From assembly GCA_007258455.2 (NCBI GenBank), contig VDFB02000002.1, positions 1 to 64,000 on the forward strand: a stretch of DNA of 64,000 nt. The letters are read 5' to 3'. The translations under genes and the position numbers were made by a program. The notes beneath the pieces were generated by a model that saw nothing but the letters and a program-made list of their open reading frames with translations, was not told the origin of the DNA and searched no databases. Position 1 is the stretch's first letter, and each line of letters opens with the position of its first letter. The DNA comes from Sequoia sempervirens (Eukaryota > Streptophyta > Pinopsida > Cupressales > Cupressaceae). Positions 46,845-59,358 of this stretch are shown here, one piece after another.

Positions 46845-49800
46845 TTCAAATAGGGTTAAGATTAGGGCTCTAGATTAAATCTTGGGGTTAGGTTTGGAAT
46901 TAGGGGTAGTGTTAGGGTTAGGGTTAAATTAGGGTTTAGTTAGGGGTACAATGCAATTAGAGTTAGCTTTAGGCTTCAATCAAGGTTGGAAATCAAATAA
47001 AAATAGGATTATGGTTCAATTAGGGTGAGGGTTATGGTTCAATAAGGGTTCACTTATGAGTCATTTAGGGTTAGGTAAAGTTAAGGTTTAGTTAGGATTA
47101 GGGTTATGGTTCAATTAGAGGCTTAGGGTTTACTTAGGGTTGGAATAGTTAGGATTAGGGTTATGGTTCAATTAGAGGCTTAGGGTTTACTTAAGCTTCA
47201 ATAGGTGTTAGTGTTAGGATTATGGTTCAATTAGGGTTAAGATTTAATTAAGATTAGGTTTACGGTTATGGTTAAGGTTAAGGTTAAATTTCTAGGATAA
47301 AGCTTGGGGTTAGGGTCAACATTAGGATTAGGATTAGGGTTAGGTAAGGGTTACAATTAAATTAGGGTTTATTTAAGGTCCAATAAGGGTTAGGGATCAA
47401 TCAAGGTTAGGTAAGATACAAATAAGATTAGAGTTAATTTTAGGTTAGGGTTCTAGATTAAATTTTGGGATAGGGTTAGAATTAGGGGTAGTGTTAAGGT
47501 TAGGATTCAACTAGGGTTTAGTTAGGGGTATAATGCAATTAGGGTTAGCTTTAGGGTTCAATTAGGGTAATGGGTTTTTTTTAATTATTTAGAATAAATT
47601 TAGTAGACATATGGTTCTCCTTAGTAAGTTTTGTAATGAATATGAAGAGATTTTTAAACTATCTTTTTAAATAAAATATAAAATATTCTTATGAAGTGAT
47701 AAATTGTACATAGGTTAAATGATATCAAATGAATAATTATAAAAAAAATGAATTAAAATAGTTAAATTATTATTTGAGGAGTTTAAAAAATAAATGTAAA
47801 AGAGTAAGAGTGTTTAGTTTTTAAGGATTAATGTTGAAGAATAAGTTTAATTAAGGTTACTATTCACTTAGGGTTAGGGTTCAATTAGTATTCAATTTTG
47901 GTTAGGGATCAATTAGAGTTACAAATCAATAAGGGTGTAATTAAGGTTAGGGTTAAGGTTAGTCTTAAATTAGGGCTAGGATTGGAGCTAGGGTTCAATT
48001 AAGGTAAGGATTATTGTTTATTTTAGGGTTAGGGTTCAATTAGAGTTCTCTAGGGTTTTGATACAATTAGGGTTAGGTTTCAACTATACCTAGGGTTACG
48101 ATTACAATTCAATTAGTGTTAGAGTTAGGGTTATAATACGAGTTCAATCAGGTTAGGGTCAGGGTTTAATTCGTGTTAGAGTTAGGGTTGCAATAAGAGC
48201 TCAATCAGGTTAGAGTAATGGTTTAATTAGGATGACAATTTCATTAGGGGTAGGGTTAAGGATATGGTTCAATAAGAGGCTTAGGGTTTACTTAGGCTTC
48301 AATAGGTGTTAGTGTTAGGATTATGGTTCAATTAGGTTTAAGATTTAATTAAGATTAGGTTTACGATTATGGTTAAGGTTAAGGTTAAATTTCTAGGATA
48401 AAGCTTGAGGTTAGGGTCAACATTAGGATTAGGATTAGGATTAGGGTTAGGTAAGGGTTACAATTAAATTAGGGTTTATTTAAGGTCCAATAAGGGTTAG
48501 GGATCAATCAAGGTTAGGTAAGATACAAATAAGATTAGAGTTAATTTTAGTTTAGGGTTCTAGATTAAATTTTGGGATAGGGTTAGAATTAGGGGTAGTG
48601 TTAAGGTTAGGGTTCAACTAGGGTTTAGTTAGGGGTATAATGCAATTAGGGTTAGCTTTAGGGTTCAATTAGGGTAATGGATTTTTTTTAATTATTTAGA
48701 ATAAATTTAGTAGACATATGGTTCTCGTTAGTAATTTTTGTAATGAATATGAAGAGATTTTTAACTATCTTTTTAAATAAAATATAAAATATTCTTATGA
48801 AGTATTAAATTGTGATATAGGTTAAATGATATCAAATGAACAATTATAAAAAAAAAGAATTAAAATAGTTAAATTATTATTTGAGGAGTTTAAAAAATTA
48901 AATGTAAAAGAGTAAGAGTGTTTAGTTTTTAAGGATTAATGTTGAAGAATAAGTTTAATTAAGGTTATGGTTGGATTTTAATTAAGGTTACTACTCACTT
49001 AGGGTTAGGGTTCAATTAGTATTCAATTTGGGTTAGGGATCAATTAGAGTTACAATTTAATAAGGGTGTAATTAAGGTCAGGGTTAAGGTTAGTCTTAAA
49101 TTAGGGCTAGGATTGGAGTTAGGGTTCAATTAAGGTAAGGGTTATTGTTTTATTTAGGGTTAGGGTTCAATTAGAGTTCTCTAGGGTTTTGATACAATTT
49201 GGTTTAGGTTTCAACTATACCTAGGGTTACTATTACAGTTAATTAGTGTTAGAGTTAGGGTTATAATACGAGTTCAATCAGGTTAGGGTCAGGGTTCAAT
49301 TCATGTTAGAGTTAGGGTTGCAATAAGAGTTCAATCATATTAGAGTTATGGTTTAATTAGGATGACAATTTCATTAGGGGTAGGGTTAAGGATATGGTTC
49401 AATTAGGGTTAGGGTTTAAGTAGGGTTGTAAGATAAACCTTCAAGTTAGTGTTAGGGATATAGTTAGGTTGCACTAAGGGTTAGGTTAGGGTTAAGGCTT
49501 AGTTAGGGTTATCATTAAAATTTGGTTAGCGTTTAAGAAGGGTTAAGGTTTAATTAGGATTATGATTAAGGTCAGGTTAGGGTTAGGGTTCATTCACTAA
49601 CTTCACTAAGGTTCATTCAATAAGGGTTTAATTAGGGTTAGGGTTAAATTACAGTTTGGGTTGGAGTTAGGGTTCAATTAAGATAAGGATTATTATTTGT
49701 TTTAGTGTTAGGGTTCAATTATAGTTATCTAGGATTATGATACAATTAGGGTTAGGTCTCAATTAAGGTTAGGAATTAATTAGGATTAGGGTTCAATTAG

Positions 49801-49915
49801 CATTCAATTAGGGTTAGGATTCAATTACAACTACGATTAGGATTAGTGTTCAATTAGTGTTGAGTTAATGTTAGAATAAGAGTTCAATTAGGTTCAATTG
49901 ATTAAAAATAACAGG
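46845..49915 (+). repeat. Degenerate telomere-like array (TTAGGG words)
   Basis: Three kilobases packed with GGTTAGGG, TTAGGGTTAGGG and GGTTCAATTAGGG words, G-rich on the plus strand. Runs of perfect repeats are short (two to three), so it is diverged. Many words are 6-mers (TTAGGG) rather than the plant 7-mer TTTAGGG. A 1.10-1.13-kb higher-order unit is repeated: GAGGCTTAGGGTTTACTTA at 47175 and 48276, and TCATTAGGGGTAGGGTTAAG at 48241 and 49371, each with the same non-telomeric segment (about 47575-47830 and 48680-48960). Confidence 0.88.
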
Positions 49916-49919
49916 TATG

Positions 49920-50425
49920 CTAGTTTATATTAACTAAAAAATAAAGAAGTTAGAAAAATATTACTAAGAAAAAAAATTCATATAAATAAAAAATCAATAA
50001 ATATTTTTAATAAAAAAATATTAAAATCAAGTTTTCTTTTAAAAAATAAACTACATATATTTAATTATAATTATAATTTATATTAACTAAAAAATAAAGA
50101 AGATATAAAAATATTATTAAATTTTTGAAAAATAACAGTTAAAAAAAAAAAAAAATTCATATAAATTAAAAAAAGTCAATAGATATTTTATAATAAAAAT
50201 ATATTAAAATAAAGTTTTCTTGAAAAAAATAAACTATATATATTTAATTTAGTTATAATTTATGTTAACTAAAATATAAAGAAATTATAAAACTTTTATT
50301 AATTTTTTTGAAAAAAACCATTTTAAAATATAATAAAATTAATATATATAAAAAAATCAATAAATATTTTACAATAAAAATATATGAGAATCAAGTTTTA
50401 AAAAAATATATTATCTAAAATGGCA
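49920..50425 (+). repeat. AT-rich tandem repeat, ~150-180 bp unit
   Basis: Three diverged units anchored on TTAACTAAAA-ATAAAGAA near 49931, 50084 and 50266, each with TTCATATAAA, TCAATARATATTTT and AAGTTTTCTT blocks. Confidence 0.75.
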
Positions 50426-52980
50426 GGCAGGAGGGATGAATTAAAGTAAAATTCAACTCAATAAAATTCACCTGCCCTAAATTTATTTTCGCACGGTACA
50501 GACAAACATGGGTTTGACAAAAACGAAAATTTGTAAGCAACAATGAACGGACTGTGAGTCTGACAAATACGGACAGGGGTGCATTTTGTGCAGGTATAGG
50601 TACAGTAGTGGCTTACACGGGTGCAGCCATCGGATGCCCATGATGCCTATCGGTGCAAATTGTCACCCCCATAGACATTGCCCAGTTTTACAGCTGTATT
50701 ATATTCGATTGTTCTTTATGACTGACCGTATTGCTATCTAATCTACATTCCAAAAATTTGGCAGATTCTGGACGAAAATGGAGAAAAGACGAACGAAATA
50801 AACGAACCGGTATGATTAAACTGATCATCTTGCAAGGGCTCTTAGAAAGATTATACTGTTGATTAAAACGGCGGTAGAGTATAGTGTACAATATTCAATA
50901 ATGGGAAAACGAGAAAGATTAAAAAATTGACGGATAATATTCAACGGGTGAGATTGATATAACTGTATTGTCATGTTTCTACTCGCTTATTGACCGTTGG
51001 TAGTAAAAAAGAGGTCAGGTATTTTCAAATATGATACGCCTTCGGCGTAATAAGCCTATAGACTTAAAGGATATTGTTCATAGTGGATTATATGCAGTTT
51101 TATGATATTATAATTATTATTTTCTTTTTATAAATTAAAATAAATAATTATAATTTTTATATATATTGTTTTTATTATTTTAGTTTTGTATATATCATAA
51201 TTTTTTTTAAATCATTTTTTTTTTATTGTATTATAAGATTGTCATTTTTTAATTCATGTTTACAAAAGAAAAATAAAGTACATCTAGATGTATCAATTGT
51301 TGAAATAGTTATTGCATGCGAAACAAAAACTATACATTTCAAATTTTAAATTAAGCAAAAATTAAAACAATAAATATTTATTATATAAATTTAAATATAA
51401 CTTATTAAGAAAATTTACAATCTTTGAATTTAATATTTTTAAGTTGGCTTTAGATTGTTTCAATTGTACTTCACTATTTGCAAAAAATCATAATATATTA
51501 TACCACCATTGAATTCATCTTGTTTTAACAATATGTTTGCAATTAACAAATAATGCCTGCCCTTTTAAAAAAATTATTATACCAAAAGGAATCACTATTC
51601 TATGTTTGATTGTAAAGGTAATTGTCACAAAGATCTGAATGGTGTTGTTGGTTTAATAGGTTTATGGTTCAATAAACTCAACTTACTATTAAATATTAAT
51701 TTCTTTTATAGTAGAGATTCATGGGATTTACAAATGCATTTTCTCTCTGTTTCATTGATCTTAGGAATTATGTTTGGGAGAGCAAGGTCAAAACCCTACT
51801 TGTTTTAAGAATCATACTATCATGTAACCTTTTGTGGCTTGCTCAATAGTTAGAGCGTGTTTAAAAAATCTAAAACATTCCTAATTTATTGATTGGGCCA
51901 CATTTTATGAAAATATTTATATCTAATTCATGTATTTCTAAAAATATGATAAACATTTTCAAAACATATAAGTTGGGATAAAAGTTATAATTTAAACCAA
52001 AAATTGCCCATAACAAAAATAAATACTCTAAGATATTGGAGGTTGTTACTACCCGATGGTGAAAATAGGCTTCTTTATTGGTAATAATGCTTCTACGACT
52101 ACTTGCAAGTGGATACATTAGAAAAAAATTATGTCAAAAAATTTAATACTCCACATGTTCTTGAAACTATTTTATTTGTAACAAATTAGAAGAATGCAAA
52201 TCAAATAACATACAATCTTTACCTATCAAGGGACATTTCCCCTACATAGGCCTTTTGGTGGTGATATGTGGGATTAAATTCACTTTTGGCTTAATCTCTT
52301 AGTGTACATAATCTTATTAAAATGATTGTGCATTATAAATTAGTGCATATTATTGTTGATTAAACCAATTCCAACAAGTATTTTGAGATAAAGGAGTTAG
52401 CCACATCCTCTATGTGAGTATTATAGATGAAATTGTTAATGCCTTTATCTAGTGTTTAGATTTGATATTACCCATGTAGTGGGAGTTTTGGGATGTCTGT
52501 GTTTATGAGGGAGGCATCTCACTTGTATTGGTTACACTTTAATATCTAGTATTAAGATGTTCCAAAGATGTTTGATCAAATGTTTTTATGTATTATTATC
52601 TTGTAGTTTTCTTTATGTAGGATGGTGTATATATAAACTTGATTATAGATTTTGGGTTTATATGTTGATGGCATAACGTTCTTTGTATGTTGGTTGGTAT
52701 ATATTGGTTTGAGATATGAATAGATTGGATTGTTGTGCCCTCAACACACACACCCCATTCAGAATGGGGACCCTCTTTTTTTTTGCCTTATCGGGTCATT
52801 TTGTCACCACCTCATTTTGTGTGCCCCCATTCTGATGTCCTAGATGGTTAGTGTACCTCCAAAATCTCATTTTGAGTTTACCATCTTTCATCCCCTCCAT
52901 CTTGGTTAGGTCCTGGATCCTTGTGGACTCTCCTTGGTAGTTTCCTTCTGCTAGAGGCCTTGGGGCCTAGTGGGCACGCC
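50426..52980. other. AT-rich interval, no recognised gene
   Basis: A slightly CpG-richer part lies at about 50440-50660. The rest is AT-rich with short open frames only. Confidence 0.5.
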
Positions 52981-53300
52981 TCGTCGGGTTTCCCTAACTG
53001 GGCTTCCTCCGGGCATTCACCATTCTAAACGGCGAAAGGCTTTCACCTTCCTGGGCCCCGAAACCTGGGTCCTCGTTCACCGCCCTATTTAACTTACGAT
53101 GAAATTGCACTGCCCTTGACCATCTCGGGCTCGCCCCTCTAGACTTCCGTCCTTGGAACTCTGTTTCATCTTTGTCATTTCTGACAACCAACCTGTAGTG
53201 TCTCTCCGCCTTCCAGGCCCTGGGTTCCCCTTCACCGAAAATTTGTAAATGAACTTTGAGGCGGCTACAGGGTCGCATCTTTTCGGTCCCCGTGCCTCAA
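52980..53300 (-). other. GC-rich island with a 94-codon open frame
   Basis: Minus-strand frame 52994-53278 is open for 94 codons, rich in Arg, Glu and Gly (RHYRLVVRNDKDETEFQGRK). It sits in a CpG-containing island, and a second such island lies at about 53760-54000 with a partly similar order of words (GGAACTC, CTTTTGTCATTT). It may be a fragment of an unknown element; no domain is recognised. Confidence 0.3.
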
Positions 53301-54509
53301 ACCACCCATCGCCATCTAGGATTTGAACACACCAACCATCTTGTCATCCATATAGGCATCAAATGAGGGTATTAAATGCATATTGGGGTATAAATATATG
53401 GCACGACCTGTCATTTTCATTTGTCAGGTTTGCCAAAGGAGTTCAGAGTGCTTTCTAAGGAGTTTATTGCATTTGTCGCTTGCTGCCCTCGCATCTATGA
53501 TCATCATTTGGTTGTCCTTAGTGGATTTTACATCTTTCCTCATCAGACTTCCGAGGTAGGTTTTATGTCTGCCCTCCCGTGAGGTTTTTGTAATTTTGCA
53601 CTTGAAACAATGAACAAACATGGGTTAAAATGCTTCAACTAGATAAAACATGACACCCCCTAAAAAACCCATATGGCCAAAGTCTAGAAAAACCTCCAAG
53701 GAATGTCCTAAGATCAATCTGGAACTAGACCTCATCGCCATCGTTTGTCGCATAGGGAATTTGTACCCTCTAGGCCCACACCAGCTCATCATCTGACCCG
53801 ACGGTAGGACCGCCTCTTGGGCCCGTGATCCTAGGCCTTCGTCAACCGATCGCTGAAGAGCTTAACAAACTTAACAAACCTAACACTTCAAATTTGGCCT
53901 CTGCCTAAGCTTTCTGGGCCCACTCCCGCGGAACTCGATCCTCAGGACATTGCATCACTTTTGTCATTTTGGATGGCAGGGAGAACCCATCCACCTGACC
54001 ACTAGGGTTCACTTTTCCTTTTGTCGTTCTAACACTAACTCATTGGACTACAAAATCTGACAAATTTTTTTGATGAAAGATGGATAATTAGATGTATTGT
54101 CAGGTACTAGTGATATTTTTTATCCTAGAGGAAGCAAGTATATAGTATGTAAAGAAAATCAACAATTTTGGAGTTTTGTTTTCTCCCCTTCCGGATCTAG
54201 CTAATATTGTCTAATTATTTTTAAGAGATGAAGGGTTATAACACAACTTTATTCAACCTAGTAAATAGCTTGGTTAATGAAACTTGACAAAAGCAACAAA
54301 ACAACTGCTACATTTGGCATTTCATGTTGAATGAAGAGTGTGACAATAATCTACTTATGACTAATAATCTACTTATAGTTTAATAAAACACTATTTTTAT
54401 AAGAAGGCTTGACAATAGAAAGATAAGTGTTACTTATAGTTTAATAAAACACTATTATAGTTTTAACAACATATACTATTGTATGCTTGCATGGCTTCTT
54501 AGTTAATAT
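53301..54509. other. Interval with a second GC-rich island
   Basis: Contains the second CG-rich island at about 53760-54000 and otherwise AT-rich DNA. No gene recognised. Confidence 0.4.
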
Positions 54510-54511
54510 AT

Positions 54512-55335
54512 GGGGAGATAGAGATAGATGGGGAGAGAAAGAGAGAGATATAGAGATATATGGGAAGAGAAAGAGAGATGGAGATATATGGGAAGAGAAA
54601 GGAAGAGAGGTGGAGATAGAGAGTCTATGGATAGGTGGGATAGGGAGGGAGAGATGGTGAGAGATAGAGAGGGGGAGGGAGAGAAAGGGATATAGATAAA
54701 TAGAGGAGGAGAGATAGAGAAGAGGGGGAGAGAGGGAGAGATAGATTGAAGAGGAAAAGAGAGAAGAGAGGGAGATAGATAGGTAGAAGAGGGGGAGAAA
54801 GAAGAGGGGGAGAGGAGAACAATATGGAAGAGAGAGAGGATAGGAGAGAGAGGGAGATATGGCTCAATATATATAGAGGGAGAGGGAGAGACATAGAAAG
54901 GGGGTGATATAGAGAGATAGAGGGGGATGGTGAAAGAGATAGATAGATCATGATAGGAGAAAGATATGGATAGAAAGAGATAGAGAGAGGAGTGAGAGGG
55001 AGATAAAAAGAGAAATAGAGATAGAGATATAGAGTAGGAGAGATGGAGGGAGAGATGGAGTGAATGAGAGAGAAAGTGGGCAGAGGGAGAGATAGCTCAA
55101 TAGATAGAGGGGGGAAGAGGGAGTGACATAGATAGTGGGAGATATAGAGAGACAGAGAACGACATGGAGAGATATATAAATCACCCTCCCTATATCTCTA
55201 TATATTCATACTTATCTCTTTATCTCTCTACCTCTCTCTATCTCCTTGTATCCCTTTCTATTTGTATGTTTGTCATTATATCCCTCTCTCTATATTTTCT
55301 TCCCTATTTTTATCTTTGTCTCCTTAAGTGTGCAA
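54512..55335. repeat. GA-rich tract switching to CT-rich
   Basis: From about 54512 to 55175 the plus strand is almost purely GAGA/GATA/GGGA. At about 55180 it flips to CTCT/TATC to about 55330. Complementary runs such as GGGAGATATAGAGAGA and TCTCTATATATTC can pair, giving a potential long imperfect hairpin centred near 55178. Long open frames here are low-complexity artefacts. Confidence 0.85.
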
Positions 55336-55800
55336 TGGGTACATTGAAGAGGTCTTAAAGGAGAATTATCATATCTTTAATCAAATGGCATGCTACCTAT
55401 GAGCATAACTCCCCAAGGACACATACCATCCTTGGATTGTTGACATGAAACAACCAATCAAAATTTAGTTTCTATCTCTCATTAATATTATATTAATATA
55501 TATTACTATTATATTAAATATATATTATATTAATTATATTTTTTATTATATAAAAATATACTTATTATTAATTATTAATTAGAATAATTTTATACATATT
55601 TAATAATTTTGTTAAAAAATATAATATATAATTATAATAAGTTGAATAATTATATTATTTATTATGTAAAATATAGCTAATATATACTTAACTATATTGT
55701 AGAATATTAAAACCTAGCTAAATGGCACCATAATTTTCAATTTAATTAACATACTCTAAAACCTAATGAAACCAGGTTGTAGCTCATCAAATTGGAGAAG
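55336..55800. other. AT-rich spacer
   Basis: Very AT-rich with ATTATATTAATATA runs at about 55480-55690. Nothing else seen. Confidence 0.5.
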
Positions 55801-55805
55801 TGAAA

Positions 55806-55998
55806 GGTCAATACCAACACCAAGGAAGAGTTTGGAGTAGTGAAAACAAGGTCAATGCCAGCGCCGAGGAAGAGTTTGGAGTTAAAAAATGGTCAATACT
55901 AGCACCGACGAAGAGTTTGGAGGAGTGAAAACAAGGTCAATATCGGTGCCAAGGAAGAGCTTGGAGGATTGAAAACAAGGAAAATAATAGCACCGAGT
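55806..55998 (+). repeat. ~43-bp minisatellite
   Basis: GGTCAATRCCAGCRCCRAGG with AAGAGTTTGGAG and GTGAAAACAA recurs at about 55806, 55850, 55891 and 55935 with a fifth partial copy near 55978 (periods 41-44 bp). Confidence 0.85.
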
Positions 55999-56124
55999 AC
56001 TATAAGTTTGGCACCCCCATTCTCTTTAACCTACTATTTACATGCCTAGTTTCCAAAGATCTCATACATTGGCACCCCCATTCTCATAAAATGGTATAAG
56101 ATAAGATAGATAAAATAAAATAGC

Positions 56125-56402
56125 TTAGTCTTTCACATTTTTATCAACCAGCCTCAGGTCTTGGAAAAACTCCCATAATCTACCCACATCTTGGTTGAGG
56201 TCTAGGATTTCATCACACATAGCCTTCATCACATGAGTCTGAAGAAATTGTAGACTTAGCCCAAGTATCTGCTAGGCTAAGAAATCTCTAATGAATGGAA
56301 ATAAAGGCATACAATTCTTCTCTAATACCTCCACCATAAACATATGCAAGAAAAGGTCTCCTCCTTTCTTGGTAATGATAACCTCCTCCACACACAACCC
56401 TT
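56125..56402 (-). pseudogene. Unidentified coding remnant
   Basis: On the minus strand about 92 codons are open with one in-frame TAG, preceded by Ala and followed by QILG, which could be a former CAG. Text such as EEVIITKKGGDLFLHM, THVMKAMCDEILDLNQDVGR and LWEFFQDLRLVDKNVKD looks like a real helical protein. Not recognised; a captured gene or transposon ORF is possible. Confidence 0.4.
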
Positions 56403-57490
56403 AAAAGTTATGAATAGAGGAATATAATCTTTGAAGAACTCAAAGTTGATTCTCTCTTACCTAATGCAGTTAGTCATTTTAACCTTACAAACATTTATAG
56501 TGATTACTAGAGGCACATAGACCAATTCTTCATAATAGAAGAATTTGATCATACTTTTCCAATGATGGCATTATGATAAAACCTTAGGTTAAATGATTAA
56601 TTCCTTGCTAAGTTCTTTAAATCATGTCAAACATATAAGAGAAGATCGATGCTATGTGTATTTGGATACCATGGAGAAAGGCTCTTTGGGCTCTTTCATC
56701 AATCAAGGTATTGTTAAATTTTAACACCTAAAAGTGAGAATGAAGAATCTTTCCTATGATGGTGGCCATCCCATTATAGCTCTTAGAGTTGTTAGAGATA
56801 ATTTTGTTTCGAAGTAGAGATATTTTAAATTATCAAATCCTACCATCAGAAATAATCAAAATGTTGTTTCAAATGACTATGACCACTAACTTTCACTATT
56901 TTAAGATTTTGAAACCTTGTCGTAGAGAACTAGAACATTGTTGCAACCACTCATCCTACCTTAAAACATACCAAGAGTCTGCTAGAAATTAGACATAGGA
57001 ATATTTAAGATGACTTAAAAAAACTCTAAACCCTAAACCCTAAACTTATGATGAATTAACTAGGCATAGTACACACTCCCTCCCCATTAACCACTTAGAC
57101 ATGGAAATTAAATGTAAATTTGCTGCTATTTTTAGTCATGTAGGTGTCCAATAAACCACTTGGTGGTGTTTCCCTTCAAGTTTATTTACTTGAATGAAGA
57201 GAAAAAGTCCTTTGATTACAATTAGAGAATACATTTGAGGCCTTGGTTGTGTAACTGGTGGACCATAGTCACATTTAACACTTGTTACAAAGTTTGGGAG
57301 TTAAAATGTTAAATAGACTTGATTTGTGACAGACACATTTGGACAGTAGTAATAATAACTTGCAATCTATCAAGACTTGATTACCTTATAACCTATAAAA
57401 TTCTAGCGATGAAATGATAGATTAATCATAATGTCACCTTGGGATCACATCACCATGAAAGGACTTCATCCAACATCCTTATCAGTGTAG
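56403..57490. other. Interval upstream of the SET gene
   Basis: No clear coding sequence. A short plant-type telomere motif (CCCTAAACCCTAAA) lies at about 57034-57048. An acceptor-like TATCAGTGTAG at 57480-57490 precedes the SET exon, so an upstream exon may exist but is not recognised. Confidence 0.45.
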
Positions 57491-58307
57491 GTACCACAAA
57501 ATAGGTATTTGTCAGATATTTCTTCCTTGAGCGAGGGAAATTCAGGAAGAGAAGAGGAAAGCGAGACATGTAGTAGGTCTAAAAGAGGGAGATCAACTAG
57601 AGGTCAAAAGATTAGAAGAAAATTTTGTAAACACATGGAATTTTTTCTTGCTGAAGGGGGGTCATGTTCTTATGATGATGAAAGCATAGGTGATGTTGAG
57701 GTGCCCTTGAGGTACAAAAATCTATGGAAATAATTGGTACCTAAGGAACTTCATCCAATAAACACTAATTTTTTTGTCAATGAGAGGATATATTGCATAC
57801 CACCATCGTCATTACATGGTTTGGGCCTATTTTGCATGGATGGCATAAAGGTTTGCTATGAAAAATTTGCTGAATTGATGGAGTATGTCAGAACCTATTA
57901 CAGTTACAAAGATTGGATGCAGCTAGTTTGATATACATGAAGTATGCATAGGTATGCACTTTCAACAAATTATATACAGCTAAAAGATAAGCATCAAAAT
58001 AAAGGAGTGGATATGTACATTGATGGAAGGAAAAAAGCATCAGGGAATATTGTAGGGTTTATAAACAGTACACAACTTGGGTCAGCAAATAAGCAACCCA
58101 ATTGCATATTCGAGGCACGGAAGGGAAACCGTGTATTCGTATGTGTAATAAAATCAATAACTGCAGGGGAAGAGTTGCTAATCAATTACAATTTGAATCG
58201 CTTAGTTACAAACATAGTTACTAAAGGGGTGGTACATACTATGTACCATTTTACCCAACCTCTAATTAATGACTCCAATATACCATTTTATTCTTATGTT
58301 TTTTCTC
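57491..58307 (+). pseudogene. SET-domain exon of a SET/transposase-like gene
   Basis: One frame from 57491 to 58307. N-terminal part: Ser/Arg/Glu-rich basic segment (RSKRGRSTRGQKIRRK). SET part: SLHGLGLF (SAM-binding G-x-G), YIDGRKKASGN, GFINST with PN-C eight residues later (place of the NHS-x-PN motif) and SITAGEELLINYN (for GEELxxDY, Asp to Asn). SET proteins methylate lysines on histones or other proteins. Stops: TAA 57731, TGA 57929 and 57938, all reachable by C-to-T or G-to-A. The acceptor before 57491 is GTGTAG. The downstream donor CTC|GTAAGT is one base out of phase with the next exon. Confidence 0.72.
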
Positions 58308-58366
58308 GTAAGTCTAATGGTTTCATTTTGATAATAATTTTTTATATTTAATTTTTGTCACAACAG

Positions 58367-58441
58367 AACATTGATCGTACGGGGAAGTCTTCGGCCCAAA
58401 ACATAGATTGCGATGCATCTTCAAGCGCTTCTACTTGATAG
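58367..58441 (+). pseudogene. SET/transposase-like gene, exon 2
   Basis: Between TTTTTGTCACAACAG and donor AG|GTTTACC. 25 codons in phase 0: NIDRTGKSSAQNIDCDASSS, then TGA and TAG as the last two codons (former CGA and CAG are plausible). The preceding 59-bp intron and the intron before exon 3 share ATTTTGATAAT-TTTTTATA text, so exons 2 and 3 (both with IDR-GK) may derive from a duplication. Confidence 0.5.
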
Positions 58442-58555
58442 GTTTACCTCATTGTAATTGTACAAATTAGATACAAGCAAAATTTTTTATTATTATTTTT
58501 TTTTCATAAGTTTATTGGGTTAATTTTGATAATTTTTTTAATATTCTTATTGCAG

Positions 58556-58783
58556 TTGATTGATCGGGGAAAGGCACCAATAGTAGATGAGAGCATCCAT
58601 AGGAAGGTATAGTCAATATTATGTGATGATGACATCGCTTATTCAACAAACCCTCTCGATATGATAAGTAAGACCCACAAAACATGCAATGAAGAAATTC
58701 TTAAGTTGTTATTCATAGTGCCTCAAATAGATGAGAGAAGAGAGTGGGTTAAAATATTTACTAAGAGAGCACAAAACTTGCAA
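58556..58783 (+). pseudogene. SET/transposase-like gene, exon 3
   Basis: Between TATTCTTATTGCAG and CAA|GTAAGC. 76 codons, phase 0 at both ends, with one TAG near 58610. Reads LIDRGKAPIVDESIHRK, then NPLDMISKTHKTCNEEI and LQ at the end. No domain recognised. Confidence 0.55.
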
Positions 58784-58887
58784 GTAAGCTGTCATGAGGT
58801 CTTTAATTATAACAGAAGTTCATTCATTTTTTTATATTTTGTACTATTTTATGTCATGAACTAAAATATGTGTTGTTTTTACAAGAG

Positions 58888-59260
58888 TTTTTGCGTCATC
58901 ATGATGCTCCTAGCCATGATCAGGGTACTGCAAGTGCTACCAAAGGAGTAGGGGTTAGTACAAGTGTCCATCCTGATATTCCTACATATACATCACATCA
59001 ACTGACATCATCCATGCCTATATTGTTGTTTGAAATGTTGGCAACACATACCATGTAGGCATCCGTTATTGCACCCTTTGGCAGCAAACACATGCCAGAA
59101 CATGTGTCAAGACATGTACCTGGGGATGCAAAGGCCACTAGTACTGGTGATGTTTTAGAAACATTTCTTGGATCTTCTCATATTACTAGTACAAGAACAT
59201 TTCTAGTCACATTTGTGGTGACCGAGGATTCTGTTCCCATAAAGATAGAGAAGGTCTCAG
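58888..59260 (+). pseudogene. SET/transposase-like gene, exon 4
   Basis: Begins after TTTTTACAAGAG and ends at TCAG|GTACTT, phase 0 to phase 1. 124 codons rich in Ser, Thr, His and Pro (HHDAPSHDQGTASATKG), with one TAG at 59056. Likely a disordered linker between the SET part and the transposase-like part. Confidence 0.5.
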
Positions 59261-59358
59261 GTACTTTAAAATGTTTTAATTATTATTATATATAATCCAA
59301 TTGAAATTTACTTATTGATCACTCTTTTTAGACTATTCATCCCATGATCATTTTGTAG

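Noticed and set aside
46845..49915. A true chromosome end or telomere fusion
   Set aside because: Repeat words are degenerate, one orientation only, and interrupted by duplicated non-telomeric DNA, with ordinary sequence on both sides.
50641..50700. tRNA- or rRNA-like GC-richer segment
   Set aside because: No cloverleaf, anticodon context or known rRNA core words.
52980..54000. Two GC-rich islands as terminal repeats of one element
   Set aside because: They share a few short words only; no matching ends or target duplication were found.
54625..55358. Open frames of about 60-110 codons rich in Ser, Leu, Pro, Ile and Tyr
   Set aside because: They are translations of the GA/CT low-complexity tract on either strand.
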